From contig NZ_FNAV01000004.1 in the NCBI RefSeq assembly GCF_900102075.1, forward strand, positions 62,001 through 126,000: a DNA stretch of 64,000 nt. Reading direction: 5' to 3'. Shown piece by piece: positions 1 through 8,223 of the stretch. The stretch is from Salipiger thiooxidans (GTDB lineage Bacteria > Pseudomonadota > Alphaproteobacteria > Rhodobacterales > Rhodobacteraceae). A program made the translations under genes and the position numbers. How positions within the stretch are numbered: position 1 is the first letter of the stretch; each line of letters begins with the position of its first letter. Below the pieces are notes generated by a model. That model worked only from the letters and a program-made list of their open reading frames with translations, was not told where the DNA came from and ran no database searches.

Positions 1-564
1 CTGCCGGCACTGGTCGACGTGACGGACTACGACCTCAACACGATTGCCACGCTGCTGAACGCGGTCGAGCCGCCGCTGGCGGGGCCGCGCCCGATCACCG
101 TGGGCGGGCTCAAGCAGATCGCGCGGGCGTGGATGGATGACATGCACGAATATTGCAACGTCTCGCATTCGACCTCGAAGCTCGACCCGGTGCAGACCAA
201 CGCCATGCGGCGGCTGCGGATGTTCCGGCTGAACAACCCGTGGCTGCGGCAGAACCTGGGCCCGGACGACCATTTCCGCTATCTCGAGCCCATCGACGGG
301 CGCACGGTCTTCGTGGCGCTGCGCAATGCGCCGCAGGGGGGCGAGGTCTTCACCGTCTGCCACATGGAGGGCGGCGAGACCGATGACATCGACCCGCTCG
401 ACCTGCTGCCCGACAGCGTCAGCCGCAACGACTGGCACCTGACGATCCGCGGCCCCGGGATCGGGGCGGACTACATCGGCGGCCCGCTGGTGCTGCGCGA
501 CAGCATGGGGCTGGTGTTCACCCGCGGGCTCGACATCACCCACCTCGCGGGCGAGCCGCACTGA
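1..564 (+). CDS. C-terminal part of an unidentified protein (5' end outside window)
   Basis: The reading frame is open from base 1 and ends at TGA 562-564, so at least 187 residues of a longer protein are present; the first internal possible start (GTG at 19) has no clear ribosome binding site and is probably not the true start. I do not recognise the family. A stretch with basic helix residues followed by an Asn-Pro-Trp-Leu-Arg motif and a beta-rich tail (HFRYLEP, TVFVALRNA) loosely resembles the end of a GH13 glycosidase catalytic domain plus its C-terminal beta domain, but this is only an impression. It runs convergently towards the nitrate cluster and shows no obvious functional tie to it. 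Confidence 0.6.
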   Translation: MPALVDVTDYDLNTIATLLNAVEPPLAGPRPITVGGLKQIARAWMDDMHEYCNVSHSTSKLDPVQTNAMRRLRMFRLNNPWLRQNLGPDDHFRYLEPIDGRTVFVALRNAPQGGEVFTVCHMEGGETDDIDPLDLLPDSVSRNDWHLTIRGPGIGADYIGGPLVLRDSMGLVFTRGLDITHLAGEPH

Positions 565-621
565 GCCTGCGCCAGGGCCTGCGCTCTGACCTGAGCCTGC
601 GCCGGGGCCTGCGCTCGGACC
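562..621. repeat. Two tandem copies of a 30-bp repeat overlapping the stop codon
   Basis: Copies at 562-591 and 592-621 differ at two positions and each begins with TGAGCCTGCGCC. A degenerate third copy begins at 622 (TGAGCGTGAGCC). The first copy contains the TGA stop of the preceding gene. The rest of the 277-bp gap (to 841) shows no gene or clear terminator. Confidence 0.7.
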
Positions 622-841
622 TGAGCGTGAGCCGTGACATGGGCGTGGTCTTTGTCCGGGTCTCGGTTGGGGCCCGGGCGTGAAGCGTGGCCCGAGCGCG
701 GTCGACAACTGCATCTGGGTCCGGTCTTGAGCTCGGGCCTGGGACCGGCTGAGGGCCTCCGATACATGTCGCGCCGCGGGGGGAACCGGGATCGGGCAGA
801 GCGTCGTCCGGGGCGGTAAGGACGCCAGGCCGGAAAAGCCC

Positions 842-1804
842 TCAGGCCGAGACGGCGATCGGGGCGCGGGCGTGCCAGAGCGCGCGGGCGACGTCGAGCG
901 GCTCCGGCACGCCCAGCGTGTCGAGCGCCAGCGCGGCGGTGCCGGTGACCACGGCCTCGGCGAAGGGGTCGTGCAGGCTGCCGTCCCAGAGCGCGCTCAG
1001 CATCGCCCCGTCGGTGGCGCCGTCGTCGAGGCGCCGGGTCTCCTCGGGCAGGAGCGCGGGGAAGCTGGTCTCCCACGCCGCGCCGCCGCGCAGGCCGAAG
1101 CCCGCGATGGCCTTGCAGGGGTGGCGCTCGAACTCGCCGCCACCGCCCTTGATCACGGTCAGCGCCTCGAGCCCCAGCAGCGCGCCCGCATCCGCCTGCA
1201 GCAGCCGGTAGGGCGGGTGGAAGACCCCCTGCACGCTGACCGGGGCCGCGCCGGGGTTCAGCATCCGGCACACGGTGTTGATGCAGGAGCGCAGGTGCAG
1301 CACGTCGCGCAGCGTCAGCAGCGAGAAGAGCGCCGGCGACAGCGTCTCGAGCGGCAGGTAGGCGATGCCGTCCCGCGCCATCAGCGCGCCGGCCTCGGCG
1401 CCGCTGCCGGCCACCGCGATGCCGAGGGTGCCGAGCCCGTCGCGGATCGCCCGGTCGGCGCCGTTCCAGCCGTGCAGCAGCACCGGGTGGCCGCCGGCGG
1501 CCACCAGCCGCGCCGAGAGCAGGAACCACGGCAGCCCGCGCGTGCGCCCGGCGGCGTAGCAGGGCCAGTCGAGCGCCGGGCGCGGCAGCGCGGGCAGGCT
1601 CGCCTGCGCCTCGGCGGCGAAGCCCGAGATCTCGTCCGCGGTCTCGCCCTTCATCCGCATCAGCATCAGCAGCGCCCCCACCGCATGTGGGTCGGCCTCG
1701 CCCGAGAGCATCAGGCGCATCGCGTCGCGCGCCTCCTCGTGGGTCAGGGATCGCGACCGTCCGGGGCCGCGCCCCAGCGTGCGGACATGGGCGCCAAGGC
1801 TCAT
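842..1804 (-). CDS. TrpD-like glycosyl transferase family protein at the end of the nitrate operon
   Basis: A 320-residue protein of the anthranilate phosphoribosyltransferase fold (TrpD/YbiB-like). It has the N-terminal helical region (SLTHEEARDAM, LMLMRMKGETADE) and later glycine-rich loops (HGWNGAD, KGGGGEFERH). Proteins of this type are regularly annotated as 'glycosyl transferase family' beside nirBD/nasA in proteobacteria; the substrate is unknown. Classical TrpD phosphoribosyl-pyrophosphate motifs are not intact, so anthranilate activity is not expected. The start is the ATG at 1804, which overlaps the nasA stop as ATGA, indicating translational coupling. A link to nitrate reductase maturation or nitrogen metabolism is inferred from position only. 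Confidence 0.85.
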   Translation of the reverse strand: MSLGAHVRTLGRGPGRSRSLTHEEARDAMRLMLSGEADPHAVGALLMLMRMKGETADEISGFAAEAQASLPALPRPALDWPCYAAGRTRGLPWFLLSARLVAAGGHPVLLHGWNGADRAIRDGLGTLGIAVAGSGAEAGALMARDGIAYLPLETLSPALFSLLTLRDVLHLRSCINTVCRMLNPGAAPVSVQGVFHPPYRLLQADAGALLGLEALTVIKGGGGEFERHPCKAIAGFGLRGGAAWETSFPALLPEETRRLDDGATDGAMLSALWDGSLHDPFAEAVVTGTAALALDTLGVPEPLDVARALWHARAPIAVSA

Positions 1805-4437
1805 TCGGCGGCTTCCTTTGCATGGGCGGCAGCAAGGATCGCCGCCAGTTCCGGGCGGCAGGAGCCGCAGTTGGTGCCGGCCTCGAGCGCCGCGCCGATC
1901 TGCTCGACGGACACGAGACCCTGGCTCTCGATGGCGGCGAGGATGGTGTTCACGCCGACGTTGAAGCAGGAGCAGACCAGCGGGCCGGGGTCGGGGCGGT
2001 CGGCGGGCGGCTGCCCGGTGAGCGCGTCCCAGGCCTCGGTGCCGGGCAGGGTGGCGAGGTAGTCGCGCTTGAGCGCCACAGGCTCTGGCCCGGCGAAGAG
2101 CGCGGCGATCAGCCGTCCCTCGCGGTGGAAGGCAATGCGGGCGAGGCCGCGCCGGGCGTCGATCAGCACCTGCGCCTCGGCGTCGCCGGGGGCGAGACCG
2201 AAGAGCGCGCGGGCCTCGGCCTCCCAGTCCTGCGGCACGGTGGCACCGGCAAGCTCGGCCCGCCAGCCGGCGCGGGTGCGGGCCCGGGCCCAGTAGTCGC
2301 AGGACGGATCGAGCCGGTCGGCGGCGATGGCAAAGCCGTACCACGCCGCCTCGAAGCGGCGCACGGCGCAGACGCTGGCCTTGCTCTCGGGCTGGCCGGA
2401 GACCGGGTCGGTCACCGGCGCCACCAGCACGTCGATGCGGGCGCTGGGCGCGGTCTCGCCGGTCCAGTGCATCGGCGCGAAGACGTCGCCCGGCTGCACT
2501 GCGTCGGTGATCCGGGCGCGCAGCACCGCCGAGCCCTGCGTGCTCTCGACCCGCACGAGGTCGGCGGCGGCGATGCCGAGCCGCTCTGCGTCGCGCGGGT
2601 GGATCTCGAGGAAGGGCTCTGCCAGATGCGCCGCCAGCCGGGGCGAGCGCGCGGTGCGGGTCATCGTGTGCCACTGGTCGCGGATGCGCCCGGTGTTGAG
2701 CCGGAACGGGAAGCGCGGACCCTGCTTCGCGGCGGGCGGGCGGTAGCGGATCGGCAGCATCCGGGCCTTGCCGTCGGCGTGGTAGAACCGGCCGTCGCCG
2801 AAGAAGCGCCCGCCGGAGCGCTCGCCCGCGAAGGGCCAGCGGAACGGCTCCAGCGTCTCGTAGCGGCTGTCGGAGATGTCTGCGTGGCCCGAGATGTCGA
2901 AGTCGCGCCCGAGCTTGCCCGCGATGCCCGAAAGCGCCGCGTATTCGCGAAAGATCTCGGCGGGCGTGGCGTAGTCGAAGGCGTCGTGCCAGCCCATGCG
3001 GCGACCGACCTCGGCGAGGATCGCCCAGTCGGGCCGCGCCGCGCCCGGTGCGGGCAGGGCGGCGCGTTGCCGGCTGATGGTGCGGTCCGAGTTGGTCACC
3101 GTGCCGTCCTTCTCTCCCCAGGCGGTGGCGGGCAGCAGCACATCGGCCAGCCGCGCCGTGTCGTTGGCCCCGGTGATATCCGAAACCACGACGAAGTCAC
3201 AGCCCGCGATGGCCGACGTCACCGCATCGGCATCTGGCATGGTCACGGCGGGGTTGGTGTGGATGATCCAGAGCGCCTTGATGCGCCCGTCGCCCACCGC
3301 CTCGAACATCTCGACGGCCTTCATGCCGGGGGCGGCGGCCATGCGCGGGCTCTCCCAGAACGCGTGCACGGCGGCGCGGTGGTCGGCGTTCTCGATGTCG
3401 AGATGGCACGCCAGCATGTTGGCAAGCCCGCCCACCTCGCGCCCGCCCATGGCGTTGGGCTGGCCGGTGACCGAGAACGGCCCGCAGCCAATGGTGCCGA
3501 TGCGGCCGGTGGCGAGGTGGCAGTTGAGGATGGCGTTGACCTTGTCGCTCCCCGACGAAGACTGGTTCACGCCCTGGCTGTAGATCGTCACCACCTTCGG
3601 CGTGCGGATCCAGAGGTCGTAGAAGGCGGCGAGATCGTTCTCGGACAGCCCCGTCACCTCGGCCCGGTCGCTGGAGGCGGCGGCGAGCGCGTCGTCGAAG
3701 CCCTGCACGGAGGGGATGAAACCCTCGTCCACCGCATCGGCGTCGTGGATGGCGCAGAGCAACCCGTTGAAGAGCGCCGCATCGGTCCCGGCCCGAAGCG
3801 CGAGGTGCATGTCCGCCCCGTCGCAGGACGCAGTGCGCCGCGGGTCGATCACCACGAGCCTGGTGCCACGCGTCTTCCTTGCCGCGAGGATGCGCTGGTA
3901 GAGCACCGGATGGCACCACGCGAGGTTGCTGCCCACCAGCACGATCAGGTCGGCCTCTTCGAGGTCCTCGTAGGTGCCGGGCACGGTGTCGGTGCCGAAG
4001 GCGCGGCGGTGGCCCGCCACCGACGAGGCCATGCAGAGCCGTGAATTGGTGTCGATGTTGGCGCCGCCGATGTAGCCCTTCATCAACTTGTTGGCGATGT
4101 AGTAATCCTCTGTCAGCAGTTGGCCGGAGACGTAGAAGGCCACGCTCTCCGGCCCGTGTTGCCCGATGGTCTCCCGGAACCGGTCCGCGACGAGGGTGAG
4201 GGCCTCGTCCCAGCCGGTCTCGGTGCCACGCACGACGGGGGAGAGCAGGCGGCCCTCCGGCCCGAGGGTTTCAGCGAGGGCAGAGCCCTTGGAGCAGAGC
4301 TTGCCGAAATTGGCGGGGTGGACCGGATCGCCCCGGACCTCGAGACCGCCGTCCCCGGTGGGGCGCAGGCGCACGCCGCAGCCCACGCCGCAATAGGGGC
4401 AGGTGGACCGGATTTCGCAGGCTCGCGCGTCGGTCAT
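1801..4437 (-). CDS. nasA: Assimilatory nitrate reductase catalytic subunit
   Basis: This 878-residue cytoplasmic molybdoenzyme reduces nitrate to nitrite. The N-terminus carries the [4Fe-4S] motif Cys13-x2-Cys16-x3-Cys20-x27-Cys48, followed by the molybdopterin oxidoreductase domains, with a probable Mo-ligand cysteine in NSRLCMASS (about residue 145). The molydopterin dinucleotide-binding domain follows (FRLNTGRIRDQWHTMTR). At the extreme C-terminus there is a BFD-type [2Fe-2S] domain (CSCFNVG, later CGSCRPEL), as in NasA/NasC enzymes that take electrons from a small partner or ferredoxin. The ATG at 4437 shares one base with the nirD stop (TGATG). No separate NasB-like electron-transfer subunit is visible nearby. 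Confidence 0.97.
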   Translation of the reverse strand: MTDARACEIRSTCPYCGVGCGVRLRPTGDGGLEVRGDPVHPANFGKLCSKGSALAETLGPEGRLLSPVVRGTETGWDEALTLVADRFRETIGQHGPESVAFYVSGQLLTEDYYIANKLMKGYIGGANIDTNSRLCMASSVAGHRRAFGTDTVPGTYEDLEEADLIVLVGSNLAWCHPVLYQRILAARKTRGTRLVVIDPRRTASCDGADMHLALRAGTDAALFNGLLCAIHDADAVDEGFIPSVQGFDDALAAASSDRAEVTGLSENDLAAFYDLWIRTPKVVTIYSQGVNQSSSGSDKVNAILNCHLATGRIGTIGCGPFSVTGQPNAMGGREVGGLANMLACHLDIENADHRAAVHAFWESPRMAAAPGMKAVEMFEAVGDGRIKALWIIHTNPAVTMPDADAVTSAIAGCDFVVVSDITGANDTARLADVLLPATAWGEKDGTVTNSDRTISRQRAALPAPGAARPDWAILAEVGRRMGWHDAFDYATPAEIFREYAALSGIAGKLGRDFDISGHADISDSRYETLEPFRWPFAGERSGGRFFGDGRFYHADGKARMLPIRYRPPAAKQGPRFPFRLNTGRIRDQWHTMTRTARSPRLAAHLAEPFLEIHPRDAERLGIAAADLVRVESTQGSAVLRARITDAVQPGDVFAPMHWTGETAPSARIDVLVAPVTDPVSGQPESKASVCAVRRFEAAWYGFAIAADRLDPSCDYWARARTRAGWRAELAGATVPQDWEAEARALFGLAPGDAEAQVLIDARRGLARIAFHREGRLIAALFAGPEPVALKRDYLATLPGTEAWDALTGQPPADRPDPGPLVCSCFNVGVNTILAAIESQGLVSVEQIGAALEAGTNCGSCRPELAAILAAAHAKEAAE

Positions 4438-4769
4438 CACGCGGCACTCCGCCTCGAGACGGCGGCGCCGTCCAGCAGGATGCGCCCGTCCTCGAGCCGC
4501 ACCGGGTAGGTCGAGATGCGGCCGTCGTCGGCGCCCTGCGCCTCGCCGGTGTTGAGGTCGAACACCCAGTTGTGCAGCGGGCAGGTGACCTTGTGGCCAT
4601 GCACGATGCCCTCGGAGAGCGGGCCCTTCTTGTGGGGGCAGGTGTTCGACGCGGCGAACACCTCGGCCTCGTCGGTGCGGAACACCGCGACGCAGCCCAC
4701 GTGGGTCTTGACCAGACGGGCTCCGCGCAGGGGCACGTCGTCGATATGTCCGATGTCGATCCAGCTCAT
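4437..4769 (-). CDS. nirD: Nitrite reductase (NAD(P)H) small subunit, Rieske-type
   Basis: A 110-residue NirD protein with a Rieske fold and the motif Cys-Pro-His-Lys (NTCPHKKGP), then CPLHNW, matching the CxH...CxxH pattern of a [2Fe-2S] site; many NirD proteins lack these residues, so a bound cluster is plausible here. It pairs with NirB to reduce nitrite to ammonium in the cytoplasm. The ATG at 4769 overlaps the nirB stop as ATGA and the stop overlaps the nasA start, so nirB-nirD-nasA are translationally coupled. Confidence 0.96.
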   Translation of the reverse strand: MSWIDIGHIDDVPLRGARLVKTHVGCVAVFRTDEAEVFAASNTCPHKKGPLSEGIVHGHKVTCPLHNWVFDLNTGEAQGADDGRISTYPVRLEDGRILLDGAAVSRRSAA

Positions 4770-7198
4770 TCCGCAGCCTCCACGGTAAGATCGGCGAGGG
4801 GCTGGAAGCGGCGCGCCGCGTCCGGTACGGCCCGCTCGGCCCAGGGGTCCACTTGGTAGACGCTCTGCGACACGTCGAAACGGTCGACCAGCGCCTTGCG
4901 TTCGGCGTCGTCGGCAAGCACCTCCTTCACCCAGTCGAGCCCGACCTTGGCCACCCACTTGTAGGGGCGGTCGAGATACCTGGCGGTCTCGCGGTAGAGC
5001 TGGATGAAGGCAGTGGTCCACTCGATGGCCTCGTCCTCGGTCCGGACGTCGACGAGCCGCTCGGTCTCCTTCACGTCCATGCCCGCGGCCCCCGCGACAC
5101 CGACCTGGTAGCCGCTGTCGACGCAGATGATGCCCACGTCCTTGCAGGTGGCCTCGGCGCAGTTCCGCGGGCAGCCCGAGACGGCGAGCTTGACCTTGTG
5201 CGGCGTCCAGCTGCCCCACAGCTTCTTCTCGAGCCTGATGCCGAGCCCGGTGCTGTCCTGCGTGCCGAAGCGGCACCAGTCCGAGCCCACGCAGGTCTTC
5301 ACCGTCCGCAGGCCCTTGGTGTAGGCGTGCCCCGAGACCATGCCGGCCTCGTTGAGGTCGTACCAGATCGCCGGAAGGTCTTCCTTCTTCACGCCGAGCA
5401 GGTCGATGCGCTGGCCGCCGGTGACCTTGACCACCGCGTCGTATTTCTTCGCGGCCTCGGCGATGGCGATGAGCTCTTCCGGCGTGGTCATGCCGCCCCA
5501 CATGCGGGGCATGACCGAATAGGTGCCGTCCTTCTGGATGTTGGCGTGGTTGCGCTCGTTGACGAAGCGGCTTTGCGGGTCGTCCCTGTAGTCCAGCGGC
5601 CAGTCCGCCAGCAGGTAGTAGTTCACCGCCGGGCGGCAGACGTGGCAGCCGTTGCGGGTCTTCCAGCCAAGCTCCTGCCAGACAGCCTCCTGCGACTTCA
5701 GCTCCGCGGTCTTGATCAGGCGCCGCACGTCCTCGTGGGTGAGGTCGGTGCAGCCGCAGACCGGCTGGGCGGCGGGGATGACGAAATCGTCGCCCAGCGT
5801 GACCGAGAGCACCTGTTCCACCAGCCCCGTGCAGGTCCCGCAGGAGGCCGAGGCCTTGGTGGTGGCGCGGATCGCGCCGAGATCCGAGGCACCGGCCTCG
5901 ATCGCCTTGACGATATCGCCCTTGCAGACGCCGTTGCAGCCACAAATTTCCGCATCAGGCGGCAATGCTGCAACGGCTGACAGAGGGTCCGCGGAGGCGC
6001 CCCCCTGGTAGGACGGGCCGAAGATCAGCGTCTCGCGCATCTCCGAGATGTCCCCGCCTTCCTTGATGAGGCCGAAGAACCAGTTGCCATCGGCAGTGTC
6101 GCCATACATCACCGCGCCGATCAGGCGGTCGTTCTCGATGACGAGGCGCTTGTAGATGCCGCGGGCGGGGTCGCGGTAGACGATGTCCTCGCGGCCCGGC
6201 GCATCGGCGAAATCGCCCGCCGAGAACAGGTCGCAGCCGGTGACCTTGAGCTTGGTCGAGAGCTCGCGCATGGCGAATGTCTCGGGCTCGCCCACGAGGG
6301 TCTTCGCCAGCACCCTGGCCTGGTCGTAGAGCGGCGCCACGAGGCCGAAGAGGTTGCCGTTGTATTCCACGCATTCGCCGACGGCGAAGACGTCCGGGGT
6401 CTCGGTGCGCATCTGCGCATCGACCTTGATGGCGCGGCCGCAGGGGATGCCGCTGTCCTGCGCCAGCGTCACGGCGGGGCGGATGCCCACCGCCATCACC
6501 ACGATGTCGCAGGGCAGCTCGGTGCCGTCGGCAAGGTTCACCTGCTCGGCGCGGCCGTTGCCGATGATCTCCCTGGTCGAGGCCTCGAGCAGCACGGTGA
6601 TGCCGCGCTTCTCGAGATCCTTCTTCAGAAGGTACCCCGCCGCCGGATCAAGCTGGCGCTCCATCAGATGCGAGGCAATGTGCAGCACGGTCACCTCCAT
6701 GCCGCGCAGGCGCAGCGCCGCCGCGGCCTCGAGCCCGAGCAGGCCGCCGCCGATGACGACCGCCTTCGAGCCCGGCTTGCCCGCGGCCTCGACCATGGCG
6801 GTGGTGTCCTCGAGGTCGCGGAAGGCGACCACCCCGGGCAGGTCATGGCCCGGGCAGGGGATGATGAAGGCCGACGAGCCGGTGCCGAAGACCAGCTTGT
6901 CGTAGGCGACCTCGCCCTTCTCGCCCACCACGACCTTGCGCGAGGGGTCGACGCTCAGGACCTTCTCGCCGAAGCGGCAGGTGACCTTGTTGGCGGCGTA
7001 CCAGGCGTCGTCGTGGGTGACGATCTCGGCGTAGCTCTTTTCGCCCGAGAGCACCGGCGACAGCATGATGCGGTTGTAGTTGCCGCGCGGTTCGGCGTTG
7101 AAGACGGTGATCTCGAAGGCGTCGGGCGCGGCGTCAAGGAGATGCTCCAGCATCCGCCCCGAGGCCATGCCCGCTCCGATGACGACGAGTTTCTGCAT
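4766..7198 (-). CDS. nirB: Nitrite reductase (NAD(P)H) large subunit
   Basis: An 810-residue full-length NirB. In order: an FAD-binding motif GAGMASGRM (residues 8-16), an NAD(P)H-binding motif GGGLLGLEAA (about 150-159), a first BFD [2Fe-2S] domain (Cys419, 421, 453, 456), a second one (Cys481, 483, 518, 521), then the sirohaem/ferredoxin-like half with the sirohaem-[4Fe-4S] ligands Cys636, Cys642, Cys676 and Cys680 (CVGSDWC, SGCPRNC). It performs six-electron reduction of nitrite to ammonium. The ATG at 7198 has GAGGAG eight bases upstream. Sirohaem would derive from precorrin-2 made by CobA (36855-37574) or a CysG elsewhere. Confidence 0.97.
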   Translation of the reverse strand: MQKLVVIGAGMASGRMLEHLLDAAPDAFEITVFNAEPRGNYNRIMLSPVLSGEKSYAEIVTHDDAWYAANKVTCRFGEKVLSVDPSRKVVVGEKGEVAYDKLVFGTGSSAFIIPCPGHDLPGVVAFRDLEDTTAMVEAAGKPGSKAVVIGGGLLGLEAAAALRLRGMEVTVLHIASHLMERQLDPAAGYLLKKDLEKRGITVLLEASTREIIGNGRAEQVNLADGTELPCDIVVMAVGIRPAVTLAQDSGIPCGRAIKVDAQMRTETPDVFAVGECVEYNGNLFGLVAPLYDQARVLAKTLVGEPETFAMRELSTKLKVTGCDLFSAGDFADAPGREDIVYRDPARGIYKRLVIENDRLIGAVMYGDTADGNWFFGLIKEGGDISEMRETLIFGPSYQGGASADPLSAVAALPPDAEICGCNGVCKGDIVKAIEAGASDLGAIRATTKASASCGTCTGLVEQVLSVTLGDDFVIPAAQPVCGCTDLTHEDVRRLIKTAELKSQEAVWQELGWKTRNGCHVCRPAVNYYLLADWPLDYRDDPQSRFVNERNHANIQKDGTYSVMPRMWGGMTTPEELIAIAEAAKKYDAVVKVTGGQRIDLLGVKKEDLPAIWYDLNEAGMVSGHAYTKGLRTVKTCVGSDWCRFGTQDSTGLGIRLEKKLWGSWTPHKVKLAVSGCPRNCAEATCKDVGIICVDSGYQVGVAGAAGMDVKETERLVDVRTEDEAIEWTTAFIQLYRETARYLDRPYKWVAKVGLDWVKEVLADDAERKALVDRFDVSQSVYQVDPWAERAVPDAARRFQPLADLTVEAAE

Positions 7199-7212
7199 TG
7201 CTGCGGCTCCTC

Positions 7213-8154
7213 TCAGACGTACCAGGCGACGATGTGCGCGATGGCGCCGTCGTCGTAGATGGGCAGGGCGACCATGGCGTCGTAGCCCTCGGTCAGCTTG
7301 GGTGAGCCGGCGAAGATCTCGGGCAGGCCCGAGGCCAGCACGCGGCCGACGTTGCCCTGATTGGCGGCGATGCGGCGCGGCGGCTCCTGCGTGTCGTCGG
7401 TCCAGAGCGCGCCCTCGCGCTCGCAGATGCCGTCGACGAGGATCGCGGCTTTGTCCTTGCCGACCTTCACGGGCCGGGCGTCCCAGATCTCGAACCGGCG
7501 GGCGATGGGGGTGCCGCGCGCCGAAAGCAGCGTCAGCACGAAGGTCTTGTCGCCGGGCACCGGGATCGGCAGGCCGAGGCCTGTGGTCAGCCCGGCCTTG
7601 CCGGCGCTGTCGGCGCGGATGAAGCGGTAGCCCGAGCCGAGGTCGCGGAACAGCATCGGCGTCTCGGCCGACCACACGCCGCCGGGCAGGCCCTGGCCGC
7701 GCGGGAAATGCGTGTGCTGCGACACCCATTCGAAATGCTTGGCGGCGCCGTAGTAGCCGTCGTCGAGCATCAGAAGCCCGTCGGCCTCGTGCCAGACCTC
7801 GATGGCGCCGGTGCGGTTCGCGTCATCGCCGCAGAGCACCACCAGCACCGCCCTGAGCGTGTCGCCGTCGAACACCGGCACCGCCACGGCCGAGGTCAGC
7901 CCGGCCTCGGCCGCGGCCTCGATGCGCTTGAAATACGAGCCGTCGAAGCCCTTGAGCACCACCGGGCGCTCTTCGGCCCAGGCCTTGCCCGGCAGGCCCT
8001 CGCCCTTGCCGAAGCTGATGGCGCGGGTGGCCTCCTCGAAGGCGGCGAGCCCGCCGTAATTGCCCGTGGCGAGAACCAGCCGGTCCCCCTCGGGTATCCA
8101 GTATTCGGTGACCTGGATGAAGGTCTTCACAGGTGCGTCGAGAACGGTGTCCAC
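7213..8154 (-). CDS. GAF domain-containing protein of the nitrate operon
   Basis: A 313-residue soluble protein with two similar halves, each GAF-like: residues about 10-120 and 135-310, both with a G(Q/E)GLPG motif (KGEGLPGKAW; RGQGLPGGVW). No output domain is attached. It lies between the transporter ATPase gene and nirB, 14 bp from nirB. The start is GTG at 8154, chosen because AAGGGGGC lies just upstream and no in-frame ATG precedes it. The function is unknown; the position suggests a small-molecule or redox sensor, or an accessory factor, for nitrate/nitrite metabolism. Confidence 0.85.
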   Translation of the reverse strand: MDTVLDAPVKTFIQVTEYWIPEGDRLVLATGNYGGLAAFEEATRAISFGKGEGLPGKAWAEERPVVLKGFDGSYFKRIEAAAEAGLTSAVAVPVFDGDTLRAVLVVLCGDDANRTGAIEVWHEADGLLMLDDGYYGAAKHFEWVSQHTHFPRGQGLPGGVWSAETPMLFRDLGSGYRFIRADSAGKAGLTTGLGLPIPVPGDKTFVLTLLSARGTPIARRFEIWDARPVKVGKDKAAILVDGICEREGALWTDDTQEPPRRIAANQGNVGRVLASGLPEIFAGSPKLTEGYDAMVALPIYDDGAIAHIVAWYV

Positions 8155-8223
8155 GAATCTGCCCCCTTGTCATAGAGGTTGCGTTGGGTCGCGCCCCGGC
8201 GCGTGGTCCGGGGCACCTGCCTT

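Noticed and set aside
1804-2674. N-terminal extension of the TrpD-like gene to a 610-residue frame
   Set aside because: The extension lies inside nasA in another frame and is Arg/Ala-rich; the ATG overlapping the nasA stop is a natural start.
1687-4044. 785-residue plus-strand open frame opposite nasA
   Set aside because: It is a shadow of nasA; no motif or ribosome binding site.
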